From contig MWCD01000008.1 in NCBI GenBank assembly GCA_002069885.1, positions 1 to 64,000 of the forward strand: a DNA stretch of 64,000 bases, read 5' to 3'. The position numbers and the translations under genes are program-made. The notes under the pieces are model-generated. The model had not been told where the DNA came from. It made no database searches and worked only from the letters and a program-made list of their open reading frames with translations. Positions 17,648 through 25,937 of this stretch are shown here, in pieces. How positions within the stretch are numbered: position 1 is the first letter of the stretch; every line of letters starts with the position of its first letter. The stretch is from a bacterium ADurb.Bin236 (GTDB lineage: Bacteria; UBP15; UBA6099).

Positions 17648-18673
17648 ATGAAGATGAACGGAGCGAAAAAAGCGGTTTTGTCGGCGGCGATTGCGGCGTC
17701 TCTTTATTTCGCGCCGGCCGCTCGCGCGCTGTCGCCCGGAGACTCCGTTGGGGCGTTGTCTGTCGCGATTGACGGAGGCGGCTCTGCGGATTTGGGCGCG
17801 TACGGCAAGCCGTATGTGTTGAGCTTCTTTCTGCCGGATCACGCGGACAGCGGCGCTCAATTGCGCGCTCTGAACGTGTTGCTGTTAAGGAATGAGTTTC
17901 GAGGGCTCGGGTTTGTGGCGGCGACGCGCGGAAAAGACGATGCGGAAAAGGCCGCCGCGCGCGAGTTTCTTCGCGCCGGAGGGATTCGCGCGGCGCTCAT
18001 TTTCGACCCGACCGCCAATGTGGCCCGTCGTTTTATGAACGACCGATTCCCGGCATTTTATATCATACGCGGCGATGGCGTTCTGCTGACTTCTTTGCTG
18101 CCGACGGTCACCGAAACCATACGCGCCAGAAGTTTCAGGGATTTTCTGTCGCTTGCGGCGGCGGGCGCGGACATACCGTTGGTTGACATAACGCTGCACG
18201 GAGGCGGACAGGACGTTAGGGAGCTTGTGGGCGCGCGCGCGCCTGATTTTTCGCTCTCCGTCGCGTCAGGCGGCTCTCGCTCGCTGTCTTCTTTGAAAGG
18301 AACTAAGACTATCGTCGTTTACTGGAGTTCGACTTGCCCCGTCTGCGGCAGAGAGATGCCGAAAATAAACAAATATTACGTCGCCAACAGAAATAGGCGC
18401 GATATCAAAATATTGGCGGTGGCGCGGGCGCAGGGCGCTGGCGCAGCAAAGCATGTCAGGGAAAACGCCGATAGGGAAAAATACGCCTTTCCCATACTGC
18501 TAGACTCCGACGGCAAGGTGTCCGAGAACTACAAAATCAAGTCCGTCCCGGCGGTTTTTTTTATTGACGAAAATGGAACAGTGGTTGAAACGCTTGTCGG
18601 CGAGATCCCCGACCTCGAAAAAGTTTTCGATTCGATATTGGACGACCCGAAACGATTTCGCGGCGCGCGGTAA
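17648..18673 (+). CDS. TlpA-like two-domain thioredoxin-fold protein (paralogue 1)
   Basis: A 341-residue exported protein: signal peptide (residues 1-26, ending ARA), an N-terminal peroxiredoxin-like domain without a CxxC, and a C-terminal TlpA/ResA-like domain with CPVC at 230-233 and cis-Pro in VPAVFF. It aligns end to end with the product of 22085-23170 (shared LGAYGKPYVL, TRG-DDAEK, RSF-DFL and FFI-E/D-G blocks). An ATG at 17570 overlaps the previous stop as ATGA, but the ATG at 17648 has GGAG nine bases upstream and begins a normal signal peptide. It may reduce or oxidise thiols together with the upstream FMN/thioredoxin protein. Confidence 0.8.
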   Translation: MKMNGAKKAVLSAAIAASLYFAPAARALSPGDSVGALSVAIDGGGSADLGAYGKPYVLSFFLPDHADSGAQLRALNVLLLRNEFRGLGFVAATRGKDDAEKAAAREFLRAGGIRAALIFDPTANVARRFMNDRFPAFYIIRGDGVLLTSLLPTVTETIRARSFRDFLSLAAAGADIPLVDITLHGGGQDVRELVGARAPDFSLSVASGGSRSLSSLKGTKTIVVYWSSTCPVCGREMPKINKYYVANRNRRDIKILAVARAQGAGAAKHVRENADREKYAFPILLDSDGKVSENYKIKSVPAVFFIDENGTVVETLVGEIPDLEKVFDSILDDPKRFRGAR

Positions 18674-18675
18674 CT

Positions 18676-19113
18676 TCAGTTGTCGTCGGCTATCGTCAGC
18701 AGAGACAGCTTCAGCATCCCGACTCTGATTTCTTTTCCAACCGCCATATCGTTTTTCAGGTAGGCGTGAATTTTTTTATCTCCAGCCGGAGCTTGTATCG
18801 AAACCCCTCGTCCATAGCCTAAAACGGTTCGTCCATGCAGAGCGCCGACGGGGAGGCGGCAAGCGCCAACGCGATGGCGACCCGATGTTTCTCGCCCCCG
18901 CTCAGCATGCGCGCGTCCCTTTTTAACAAATTCGCGATGTTCAGTAGTTTGACCATTTCCAACAACGCGCAGTTGCCGGGAAGTTTTTTTCGCTCCGATG
19001 AGTATATTTTGCTTCGCGTTCAGGAACGGAAACAAGCGCGTAGCCCGCGTTTTTTCACCAATGCGGGCTGAAGGGATGAGATACGAGGCAATCGAGCGAG
19101 AACTAGGGAGCAT
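18676..19113 (-). pseudogene. Broken ABC transporter ATPase (ModC-like)
   Basis: The minus strand holds pieces of a molybdate-type ABC ATPase in two frames. One frame reads RIGEKTRATRLFPFLNAKQN, like the Q-loop region of ModC (ARLFPHLxVxxN). The next frame reads NCALLEMVKLLNIANLLKRD and then MLSGGEKHRVAIALALAASP and LCMDEPF, which is the ABC signature and Walker B. The frames join if one base is removed from the seven-A run (plus-strand T run 18984-18990). A TAG follows DEPF at 18819-18821, and neither a Walker A nor the usual C-terminal part is found. It is a truncated, decayed gene; the frameshift alone could be a sequencing error, but the missing ends could not. Confidence 0.7.
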
Positions 19114-19512
19114 GCTGTTTCGTATGTGACGGCAGTCCGAGTCGGTGATTCAGCGACGTAGATCGCCCTTTATTCGATTTCTCGGATTTTTCTCGTGAAA
19201 AATTATGGGTAGTCCTGCGGCACAAAGCCGACCTTCCTTTTTCGGGAGGCAGCCTTGTGATGTCTTTGCAGCAAACTTCAACGCGCCCGCTCGACCCCTT
19301 GCGTATGCCGACGCAACTATATCCTTCCTGCTCACGCGCGCTCTAAAAAAACCGATTTTGTGCTATTGTATAAAAGGATTCTGATGATATTGAATTTATA
19401 TCATGGAGAATTAATTTATATTAAAACAAATATCGTAAGCGGTTTGTCTATACTTGCTCGTGATGAGTCGCTCCAAAAATTTTTCCTTAACTTAACACCA
19501 GACTCCAGCGAG
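19114..19512. other. Intergenic region, AT-rich on its right half
   Basis: It follows the ABC ATPase remnant. It contains the 18-bp palindromic repeat at 19186-19203. From about 19340 to 19500 composition turns AT-rich. A 60-residue plus-strand ORF (19360-19542) lacks a good ribosome site and runs into the peptidase gene, so I do not call it. Confidence 0.4.
19186..19203. repeat. 18-bp palindromic repeat, copy 1
   Basis: ATTTTTCTCGTGAAAAAT forms a 7-bp stem (ATTTTTC/GAAAAAT) with a TCGT loop. The identical 18-mer occurs at 30890-30907. Both are intergenic. Confidence 0.55.
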
Positions 19513-20604
19513 TCAGATGACGCGCATGATGCGGGAGCCTGATGTTAGGGGTACGGGGCCGTCTTTAGTCTGAAGGAATGTGTCTTCTATTCTGACGCCG
19601 CCGCGGCCTTTGATGTAAACGCCGGGTTCGATTGTGAACACCATTCCGGGGACAAGTTTTTCTTTCGCGCCGGGGGCGAGTCGAGGTCGCTCATGGACTT
19701 CGAGGCCGACGCCGTGGCCCAAACCGTGTGTGAAATACTGTTCGAGGCCGTGTTTGCGGAGGGCGAGGCGGGCAGCTCTGTCGGGGGCTTCGCCGGGCGC
19801 GCCGGGGACGGCGGCTTCAACGGCGCTGTTCCGCGCTTCGAGCACGGCGCGGTATATCCGGGCGTCTTCCGCCGAGGGTCGTCCGACATGCGCGGTGCGC
19901 GTCATGTCCGAGTTGTAGCCGTCGACGCGCGCGCCGAAGTCGATCACCACGAAATCGCCGGGCGCAAGCTTTCTGTCCGTCGGCGCTCCGTGTGCGTACG
20001 CCGACCTCGGCCCTGACGCCGCTATCGTGTCGAACGCTATCCCTTCCGCGCCGGACATTATCATCCGGGATTCGAGGCCCGCGCGGATGTCTTTCTCGGT
20101 CGAGCCGGGAACGGTTTCCGCGAGGGTCTCCCTTAGCGCGCGAGCCATTACTGCCGACGCCCGCTTTATGGCAGCGACTTCGGAGCCGTCCTTGACCGTC
20201 CTGACGCTCTCGACCGCTCCCGAATGCGGGATCAGTTTCACTCCGCGCGCGCGCTCCGACAGCTTCTCGTAGTCGGCGAACGAGAGCGCTTCCGGCTCGA
20301 AGCACAGCTTTCGCGCTTTCGCGCCGCCGAGGATTTCCCTGATAACTTCTGGCGCGCGCTCGGACTTCGTCTCTTCTATCTCGTCGGCCACCGCTTTTTT
20401 CCGCGCCTCGAATATGTATCTGGAATCAGTGAGAAAAAAGAATCTGCCGCCGACTGCGAGCAGGCTGCCGTACGTGCAGGCGAATCCGGTGAGGTATCTG
20501 ACATTGATGAGATTCGAGACGAGCAGCGCGGGGACGCGCTCTTTTTCGAGCAGGACGGTCAGCCGCTTCTGTCTGTCTTGGAAGATGTCCGCGCGTTTCT
20601 TCAT
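19513..20604 (-). CDS. M24 metallopeptidase (Xaa-Pro aminopeptidase/dipeptidase family)
   Basis: A 363-residue cytoplasmic protein with an N-terminal creatinase-like domain and a C-terminal pita-bread fold. Metal ligands are visible as the two Asp in DFGARVDGYNSDMTRTAHVG, His in HGLGHGVGLEVHE, and Glu in FTIEPGVY and GVRIEDTF. It should remove the N-terminal residue before proline or cleave Xaa-Pro dipeptides. The ATG at 20604 begins the family-like sequence MKKRADIFQDRQKRL; the longer ORF to 20778 overlaps aroQ. The ribosome site is weak, so translation may be coupled to aroQ, 19 bases upstream. The aroQ-pepQ order is common in bacteria. Confidence 0.92.
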   Translation of the reverse strand: MKKRADIFQDRQKRLTVLLEKERVPALLVSNLINVRYLTGFACTYGSLLAVGGRFFFLTDSRYIFEARKKAVADEIEETKSERAPEVIREILGGAKARKLCFEPEALSFADYEKLSERARGVKLIPHSGAVESVRTVKDGSEVAAIKRASAVMARALRETLAETVPGSTEKDIRAGLESRMIMSGAEGIAFDTIAASGPRSAYAHGAPTDRKLAPGDFVVIDFGARVDGYNSDMTRTAHVGRPSAEDARIYRAVLEARNSAVEAAVPGAPGEAPDRAARLALRKHGLEQYFTHGLGHGVGLEVHERPRLAPGAKEKLVPGMVFTIEPGVYIKGRGGVRIEDTFLQTKDGPVPLTSGSRIMRVI

Positions 20605-20623
20605 GATGGAAAATGAGGCGGCG

Positions 20624-21061
20624 TCAGTCTCCGGCGATGCGGGCCTTGAGAGCTTCGAGCGCGAGTATGTAGCTGCGCGGTCCGAAACCTGAAACGATGC
20701 CGGTTGCGACGGCGGCGGTGACGGACACCGACCTGAAAGCCTCCCGCGCGTGGATGTTCGACAAGTGGGCCTCGACAACCGGGATGCTTATCGCCGCGAT
20801 GGCGTCGCGCACCGCATAGCTGTAGTGAGTGAGAGCGCCGGGGTTGACGACCAGTCCGTCGGCGTCGCGGCCCGCGCAGTGAATCGCCTCGACAAGTTCG
20901 CCCTCATGGTTCGTCTGGGATATCTCTATATCGACGCCCGCGCGCTCCGCCCACGCCCTCATCGCCGCGTTGATGTCTTCGAGAGTTTGAGAACCGTAGA
21001 CATCAGGTTCGCGCGTTCCCAGTAGGTTGAGGTTCGGGCCGTGAAGCGCAACAAGTTTCAT
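20624..21061 (-). CDS. aroQ: 3-dehydroquinate dehydratase, type II
   Basis: A 145-residue enzyme of the shikimate pathway that dehydrates 3-dehydroquinate to 3-dehydroshikimate by anti elimination. Typical motifs are HGPNLNLLGTREPDVYG (with the catalytic Tyr), NPGALTHYSYAVRDA, and HLSNIHARE (catalytic His). Length fits the family. The ATG at 21061 begins MKLVALHGPN; an upstream ATG at 21094 would add 11 unconserved residues. It is followed by the Xaa-Pro peptidase and preceded by a thioredoxin gene on the same strand. Confidence 0.96.
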   Translation of the reverse strand: MKLVALHGPNLNLLGTREPDVYGSQTLEDINAAMRAWAERAGVDIEISQTNHEGELVEAIHCAGRDADGLVVNPGALTHYSYAVRDAIAAISIPVVEAHLSNIHAREAFRSVSVTAAVATGIVSGFGPRSYILALEALKARIAGD

Positions 21062-21090
21062 ATCAGACGCTCCGCGCGGGCAATCCCGCG

Positions 21091-21417
21091 TCACGAAATC
21101 TCGTTCAGTTTTTTGCCAATCTTGTCTTCGAGGTCGCGGCGGGTGTTATAGCCGATAACCTGAAGAGCCTGCTTGCCGCCCGCGAACATTATGATTGTGG
21201 GAGTCTGGATGACCGAACACCTGTCCGCCAACTCCTCGTTGCCCTCGACCTCGACATGACGCATCGAGACCTTGCCTGCAAACGCTTTTTCGATTTCTTC
21301 AAGGTCGGAGCGCATCAGCTCGCAGGGTTTGCAACCGCCAGCCATAAAAATAACGATTACGGGTATAGGGGCGTTGAGCGCCTCGGACTCGAAATTTTCC
21401 TTTGTCAGCGACTTCAT
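21091..21417 (-). CDS. Thioredoxin-like protein (CKPC active site)
   Basis: A 108-residue cytoplasmic single-domain thioredoxin fold. The active site is GGCKPCELM, in place of the usual WCGPC, and the cis-Pro loop reads QTPTIIMF. The missing Trp and changed inter-Cys dipeptide suggest altered redox potential or partner choice. It lies 29 bases before aroQ and probably heads that transcript. A disulphide-reducing role is expected. Confidence 0.88.
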   Translation of the reverse strand: MKSLTKENFESEALNAPIPVIVIFMAGGCKPCELMRSDLEEIEKAFAGKVSMRHVEVEGNEELADRCSVIQTPTIIMFAGGKQALQVIGYNTRRDLEDKIGKKLNEIS

Positions 21418-21797
21418 GCCACTCCGCCGCGGTTCGGAACCGCCTCCGCCGGGGACCGTTTCCCCCGACCCGGCCTATTATATAACAACAACCGTTTAAA
21501 ATAAAAACCTCCGCCGTGCCGGTGGGACAGATCTTTGAACCTGTATAAAACAGGTGGGTGTTCCCGCATGCGCCCGGAAGTCCTCTCGAAGAGGCATTTC
21601 CTCGCGCTGCTAGTCGGAACTCCCTTTGTTAAAATGTTGGCTCAAGACTCATGGCCCTGCCGCGCAAAGCAGAGATCATTTAAATAATAGCACATGCAGA
21701 AACATCCATCAACTTTGCGGGAAGCGCAAAGAAAAAGATTTTCACCACAAAGACACGGAGAAGACTTATTAATAAAAGAAACGAACCGGCGGGGCTG
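21418..21797. other. Intergenic region between two minus-strand operons
   Basis: It carries a weak candidate promoter for the thioredoxin gene near its left end, a small hairpin CTTTGCG/CGCAAAG at 21713-21731, and, near 21740-21757, CACCACAAAGACACGGAG, a sequence of a kind that recurs between genes in many environmental genomes. No gene is seen. Confidence 0.45.
21477..21505 (-). promoter_or_regulatory. Weak candidate promoter for the thioredoxin-aroQ-peptidase genes
   Basis: A perfect -10 TATAAT (plus-strand 21477-21482) is preceded after 17 bases by TTTATT, a poor -35. Transcription would begin near 21470, about 50 bases before the thioredoxin start. Confidence 0.35.
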
Positions 21798-22088
21798 TCA
21801 TTTCAAAAAATCGGCGGGGGTTATAGTGTCAAGCCAGTCGCGGAAGGCTTCTTTTTCGCTGTCCTGAAAAACGCTGTCTCTCGGAGCGAAGACAACGTAT
21901 ATGTTGCCTGTCTCCTCGCCGACTTCGGCCCAGCCGTTTATGGGAAAATGTGTTTCAAGCATCTGGAAAAATTCCGGGGGAGGGTTCCTGACGAGGTCGG
22001 CGACGGCCTCGCACAGCCTGAAAAGCTCTCTCAGCTTTATGAGTTCGCCGTTTACGGATTCGTAGAATGATATCTTGAATGATTTCAT
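21798..22088 (-). CDS. Small protein of unknown function
   Basis: A 96-residue soluble protein (MKSFKISFYESVNGEL...). No domain is recognised. It is mixed alpha/beta in appearance, with a Pro-rich turn (NPPPEFFQMLETHFPINGW) and an acidic C-terminus. The start overlaps the stop of the TlpA-like gene as ATGA (22085-22088), so it is almost certainly translated with that gene and may work with it. Confidence 0.7.
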   Translation of the reverse strand: MKSFKISFYESVNGELIKLRELFRLCEAVADLVRNPPPEFFQMLETHFPINGWAEVGEETGNIYVVFAPRDSVFQDSEKEAFRDWLDTITPADFLK

Positions 22089-23170
22089 CCGGCGGCTCCC
22101 TTCGCGCTACGCGCTGCGGATTTTCCTCCCAGCCTTCCGGGATCGGCGAAGATGGAATGGTAAACCTCGTCGAACTGCGCTGCCGCTCCGGAAAGATGCT
22201 CAACGATTACGCCTTTGTCGTTTATGAAAAACACGGATGGCACGTACTTGACGCCGTAGTCGGTCATGACCGCCGAGGCGGGATCCATCAGGTTGGAATA
22301 TGTTACCATCTTCTCTTTGACGGCTTTTTGCGCGTCCTTCTTGGAGTTGTCGCCGGAGTCGCGGGTCACTCCTAAAACCTTTAAGTTGTAACGCGCGGAA
22401 TTGGCGGCGAGAAAACTCTGTATCTTCGGCATTTCCGCCATGCAATGTCCGCAGCTCGGACTCCAGAAAATCAGAATGATATTCTTGCCCTTGTAGTCGG
22501 ACAGTTTGTGATTCTTGCCTGAGAGGTCCTTCAGGGAGAAAGCCGGGGCGGGTTTTCCTATGAGCGCGGCGGACTGCTCTGAGCCGGACCCTCTGGGCAG
22601 AAGGTCGATGTACGGGATTGTCGCGCCGGCGGAAACTGCTTTCAGAAAATCCTCAAAGGATCGTTTTCTCATCTTTTCGGTGACAGAAGACATGAGGGTG
22701 GTGCGAGCCGCTCCTGCCGCGTCGACAATGATTATTGCAGGGAACTGGGTGACGCCGAGTTTTTTGGCGGCATGAGACTGTGTGTCGAAGGCAAGGCGCG
22801 CTACGTATTTGCCCGAAGAAAGGAAGTCGCGGGCGCGCTTCTTTTCCGCGTCGTTCGCGCCCCGCGTGGCAATGATAAAATCGAATTTGGCAAATTCTTT
22901 TTTCTTGAGAAGCTTGGAGATTGCGGCAAGTTGCGCAGCGTCTTTGTCTCGCCCCGGCACGAAGAAGGCCAGAACGTAAGGTTTGCCGTAAGCTCCGAGG
23001 TCTATCGCCGGGCCGGATGCCGATTCAATTTTCAGAGAGCCTACGGCGGTTCCGGGCGCAACTTGAGCGGACGCGGCGGCTCCGAACGCCACCATCGCGG
23101 CGACCGCCATCGCCGCGGTTATGATGAATGTTTTTTCAAATAAGCCATTTTCAAGACCTCTCCGCCGCAT
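22085..23170 (-). CDS. TlpA-like two-domain thioredoxin-fold protein (paralogue 2)
   Basis: A 361-residue exported protein, paralogue of 17648-18673. The signal segment is about residues 12-36 (ending ASAQ). The N-terminal thioredoxin-like domain lacks CxxC; the C-terminal TlpA-like domain carries CGHC at 240-243 (WSPSCGHCMAEMP) and VPSVFFIND. The ATG at 23170 has only a weak ribosome site; no other in-frame start was found before the signal segment. Likely a periplasmic thiol reductase or oxidase. The 96-residue unknown is coupled downstream. Confidence 0.8.
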   Translation of the reverse strand: MRRRGLENGLFEKTFIITAAMAVAAMVAFGAAASAQVAPGTAVGSLKIESASGPAIDLGAYGKPYVLAFFVPGRDKDAAQLAAISKLLKKKEFAKFDFIIATRGANDAEKKRARDFLSSGKYVARLAFDTQSHAAKKLGVTQFPAIIIVDAAGAARTTLMSSVTEKMRKRSFEDFLKAVSAGATIPYIDLLPRGSGSEQSAALIGKPAPAFSLKDLSGKNHKLSDYKGKNIILIFWSPSCGHCMAEMPKIQSFLAANSARYNLKVLGVTRDSGDNSKKDAQKAVKEKMVTYSNLMDPASAVMTDYGVKYVPSVFFINDKGVIVEHLSGAAAQFDEVYHSIFADPGRLGGKSAARSAKGAAG

Positions 23171-23247
23171 TTCGAAAGCTGCTTTTGATGATTAATATAA
23201 AGAAAATCCGGGGTCTTTCACCCCGCCGGCGGAAAAACCCGCGCGGT

Positions 23248-24552
23248 TCATTCGAATCTTTCCGGCTGGCCGGTGCTCTCGATGACGTTCAACCAGAACG
23301 CGCCGTTGACGTCTATCACGTTGCGCCTGAGAGTCGCCATCGCAATCGGCACATGAGTAAAGCTGTTGTTACACTCGCCGACCACCATTGCGGTTTTGCC
23401 CGCCATCGCGGCGTGGACTGCGTTCTGCGCAAGCTGCGTGCAGTAAACGCTGTCCGCCGGGTTCGCGGGCACGCTGCGGATGATGTAGCTGGGATCGATG
23501 AGTTTTATGTTTGATTCCATGTTGATAGATTTGAAGTATTCATTGAACTTGTCTTTGAGGAAGACGCCGATGTCGAGGAGCCTGACGTTGCCGGAGGCGT
23601 CGCGCTCCTGTTTGAGTCCCTGTTCGGCCATGATTTCCTGCCCGGCCCCCTCGGCGACCACTATCAGGCAATGCCCGCGCTCGCGAAGTCTGCCTTCCAC
23701 ATATTTAAGCAGCCCGCCATCGCCTTCGAGCTTAAAGGGGCATTCCGGCACGAGCACGATGTTCACGTCGCTCATCGCCAGAGTGGCCATTGCGGCGATG
23801 AAGCCCGAATGCCGCCCCATGAGCTTGACTATGGAGACGCCGTTCGGCGCGCCTCTGGCTTCTTCGTGCGCGCCGTTTATCGCGTCGGCGGCCGCGCCGA
23901 AAGCCGTCTCGAACCCGAAGGATTTCTCTATGAAACAAAGGTCGTTGTCCACTGTTTTCGGGATGCCGACCACAGCGAGTTTCATGCCTCTTTTTTTTGC
24001 TTCCTCGTAGATGGCGAGAGTGCCGCGCTGTGTGCCGTCTCCGCCGATGGTGAACAGGATGTTGACGTTCATCCGTTCCAGAGTGTCGGCCATCTCGGAA
24101 GGGTCCTGAGGGCCGCGGGAAGTGGCCAGCATGCTGCCGCCTTCCTTGTGTATCGACCTCACCAGTTCAGGCGTCATATCGATGGCCTTGTGTTTGTATT
24201 TCGGCGAAAGCCCCTGATAGCCATACTGATATCCGAAGATGTTTCTCACCCCGTAAACGTACCAGAGGGACATTACAAGAGCGCGGATCACGTCGTTGAT
24301 GCCCGGACACAGGCCGCCGCAGGTCACAATGCCCGCCTTGGTCTTGGAGGGATCGAAGTATATCTTGCGGCGCGAGCCCGCCACTTCGAGGCTCAAAGGC
24401 CCGCCAGCGCGCTCCATTTCCCCTTTCAACTCCGACATCCTGATGTTCAACAGAATCCGCTCGTCGTCGCCCTCGAAATGCGCGGTCTTGATGGGCGAGT
24501 CAACTTTGCAAGGCCCAAGCGTTTCGATGCTGAAATTCAATTCTTCCGGCAT
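23248..24552 (-). CDS. pfkA: ATP-dependent 6-phosphofructokinase
   Basis: A 434-residue PFK of the longer type related to PPi-PFKs and plant-type ATP-PFKs. It phosphorylates fructose 6-phosphate in glycolysis. CGGLCPGINDVIRALV and GGDGTQRG form the nucleotide site; Gly in GGDG, where PPi enzymes usually have GGDD, argues for ATP. GIPKTVDND carries the catalytic Asp, and MGRHSGF binds substrate. The ATG at 24552 has AAAGGAGA upstream; the ORF extends further but without family similarity. It is transcribed away from the phosphoesterase gene. Confidence 0.93.
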   Translation of the reverse strand: MPEELNFSIETLGPCKVDSPIKTAHFEGDDERILLNIRMSELKGEMERAGGPLSLEVAGSRRKIYFDPSKTKAGIVTCGGLCPGINDVIRALVMSLWYVYGVRNIFGYQYGYQGLSPKYKHKAIDMTPELVRSIHKEGGSMLATSRGPQDPSEMADTLERMNVNILFTIGGDGTQRGTLAIYEEAKKRGMKLAVVGIPKTVDNDLCFIEKSFGFETAFGAAADAINGAHEEARGAPNGVSIVKLMGRHSGFIAAMATLAMSDVNIVLVPECPFKLEGDGGLLKYVEGRLRERGHCLIVVAEGAGQEIMAEQGLKQERDASGNVRLLDIGVFLKDKFNEYFKSINMESNIKLIDPSYIIRSVPANPADSVYCTQLAQNAVHAAMAGKTAMVVGECNNSFTHVPIAMATLRRNVIDVNGAFWLNVIESTGQPERFE

Positions 24553-24634
24553 ATCGGTCTCCTTTTTCAAATTATCGAATTCTTGTTTTTGTGTTGCGCC
24601 CCGCTCCTGCCTGCCTCGCCCGGCGCAAGAGTAA

Positions 24635-24663
24635 ATTATAGCGCCCGGCGCGCGCGGAATCCA
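24635..24663 (-). promoter_or_regulatory. Candidate promoter for phosphofructokinase
   Basis: A perfect TATAAT (plus-strand 24635-24640) is preceded after 17 bases by TGGATT, a weak -35. It would give a leader of about 75 bases. Confidence 0.35.
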
Positions 24664-24739
24664 TTGCCGCCGCATTCGTCCGGCGCTACACTATGAATCC
24701 AAAGGCAGGAGGAAAGCCGGCGTCGCCGGTTCGTCAGGG

Positions 24740-25762
24740 ATGAAGGATAAGGAAAAAACAAAAAGCGGGCAGCATGCCGTTTCCACCGGGGAACTGTGTC
24801 CGCGAATGACGCGCCGGGAGTTCATATCCGGGACGCTGCTGGGAGCGGGCGCGTGCCTGCTCGGCGGAACGTCGCTGGCGTCCGCTCTCGCGCCCTCCGC
24901 CGCTCCGCCGGATTCCGTCTCGTTCGTCCACTTTACGGACACCCATCTCAATCCCGCCCGCGACTACTCGCACTGCCGGATGATCAAGGACTCGCTGGCG
25001 CTGCTCGAAGACGCCGTATCGTCCGTCAACACGATGAAAAACATCGACTTCGTCATCTTCACCGGCGACATGATAGACAGCCCGACCGAGAAGCTGGTCG
25101 AGACGTTCGCGCGCGCGGCGAACCGGCTGCAAGTCCCGTGGTTCTGGTCGATCGGCAACCACGACGTCGGCCCCGGAGGAATGAAAGTTCCTAAGATGGT
25201 CGAGGCGCTGAACAAGCACAACCCCCACTTCACCGCCCCGGCTCCGCGATACTCTTTCACGGTGAACGGGTTCCTGTTCGTGTCCATGTGCGGAGCGATA
25301 GACAACGCGGTGACCGCCGCCGCCCGATTCCCGGAAGACGAGTTTCAATTTCTCGACGAGCGGCTGCGCGCGGACGCCTCCCGCCCAGCCATCCTGTTCC
25401 AGCACTTCCCAATCGTCTATCCCTTCAAGTCCGCCACCCACGTCGTGCTCAACCAGCAGGAGTATTTCGGCCTGATCGACTCGCGCCCGAATGTGAAAGC
25501 CGTCTTTTCCGGGCACTACCACGCCGCCCGGCTGTCCGAACGCAACGGCGTCGCCCACGTTTCCACCCCCGCTTTGATCCAGTATCCGAACGAGATAAGA
25601 AAAACAACCGTCACACGCGCCGCGCAGGGCGTCAAGTTCGACTTTGAGATGATACCCACCCGCCTGCGCAATATCCGCGAAAGCAGCCGCGCGGCCTGCT
25701 CCTCGTCCGCGCTCCTCGAAGGGAAACCTTCAGACAGAACCGCCTCAATGTCCGTGAAATAA
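24740..25762 (+). CDS. Tat-exported calcineurin-like metallophosphoesterase
   Basis: A 340-residue protein with a twin-arginine signal (MTRREFISGTLLGAG) near residues 23-37, then a metallophosphoesterase domain with all metal motifs: FTDTHLN, FTGDMID, GNHD and FSGHYHAA. It would hydrolyse a phosphodiester or phosphomonoester outside the cytoplasm after folding inside; the substrate is unknown. The first ATG (24740) has little ribosome site and would give a long n-region; an ATG at 24806 starting at MTRREF is a fair alternative. Confidence 0.88.
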   Translation: MKDKEKTKSGQHAVSTGELCPRMTRREFISGTLLGAGACLLGGTSLASALAPSAAPPDSVSFVHFTDTHLNPARDYSHCRMIKDSLALLEDAVSSVNTMKNIDFVIFTGDMIDSPTEKLVETFARAANRLQVPWFWSIGNHDVGPGGMKVPKMVEALNKHNPHFTAPAPRYSFTVNGFLFVSMCGAIDNAVTAAARFPEDEFQFLDERLRADASRPAILFQHFPIVYPFKSATHVVLNQQEYFGLIDSRPNVKAVFSGHYHAARLSERNGVAHVSTPALIQYPNEIRKTTVTRAAQGVKFDFEMIPTRLRNIRESSRAACSSSALLEGKPSDRTASMSVK

Positions 25763-25795
25763 CAGTCTCCTCCCGGCTCTGCGCCGCAAATTTTC

Positions 25796-25824
25796 TTGAC
25801 TGCTGTATTTTTGTATAGCATAAT
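25796..25824 (+). promoter_or_regulatory. Sigma-70 promoter with a LexA-like box in its spacer
   Basis: TTGACT (25796-25801) and CATAAT (25819-25824) are 17 bases apart. The spacer at 25803-25818 reads CTGTATTTTTGTATAG, that is CTG-N10-TAG, one base away from the gamma-proteobacterial-type LexA operator CTG-N10-CAG. A repressor bound there would block the promoter. The downstream genes include DNA polymerase IV, a classical SOS target. Confidence 0.5.
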
Positions 25825-25831
25825 TGTCACA

Positions 25832-25895
25832 GGCGGCCGATACACTATCAAACACAGCCCGGATCTTTTCACCAATCCGGGTCAACAAGGCCGCC
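25832..25895 (+). promoter_or_regulatory. Structured 5' leader of the DUF6504-type gene
   Basis: GGCGGCC (25832-25838) can pair with GGCCGCC (25889-25895), enclosing a second hairpin CCCGGAT/ATCCGGG (25858-25864/25875-25881). It begins right after the promoter and ends about 40 bases before the start codon. Confidence 0.4.
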
Positions 25896-25937
25896 GCTCG
25901 CAGGCGCGGCTTCAACGGAGAAGGAGGCTGATGCGCT

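Noticed and set aside
19360-19542. Small AT-rich plus-strand ORF
   Set aside because: No ribosome site, non-ATG start, and it runs into the end of the peptidase gene on the other strand; possibly a relic but not supportable.
23671-24696. Plus-strand ORF opposite phosphofructokinase
   Set aside because: Antisense shadow of a highly conserved enzyme gene.
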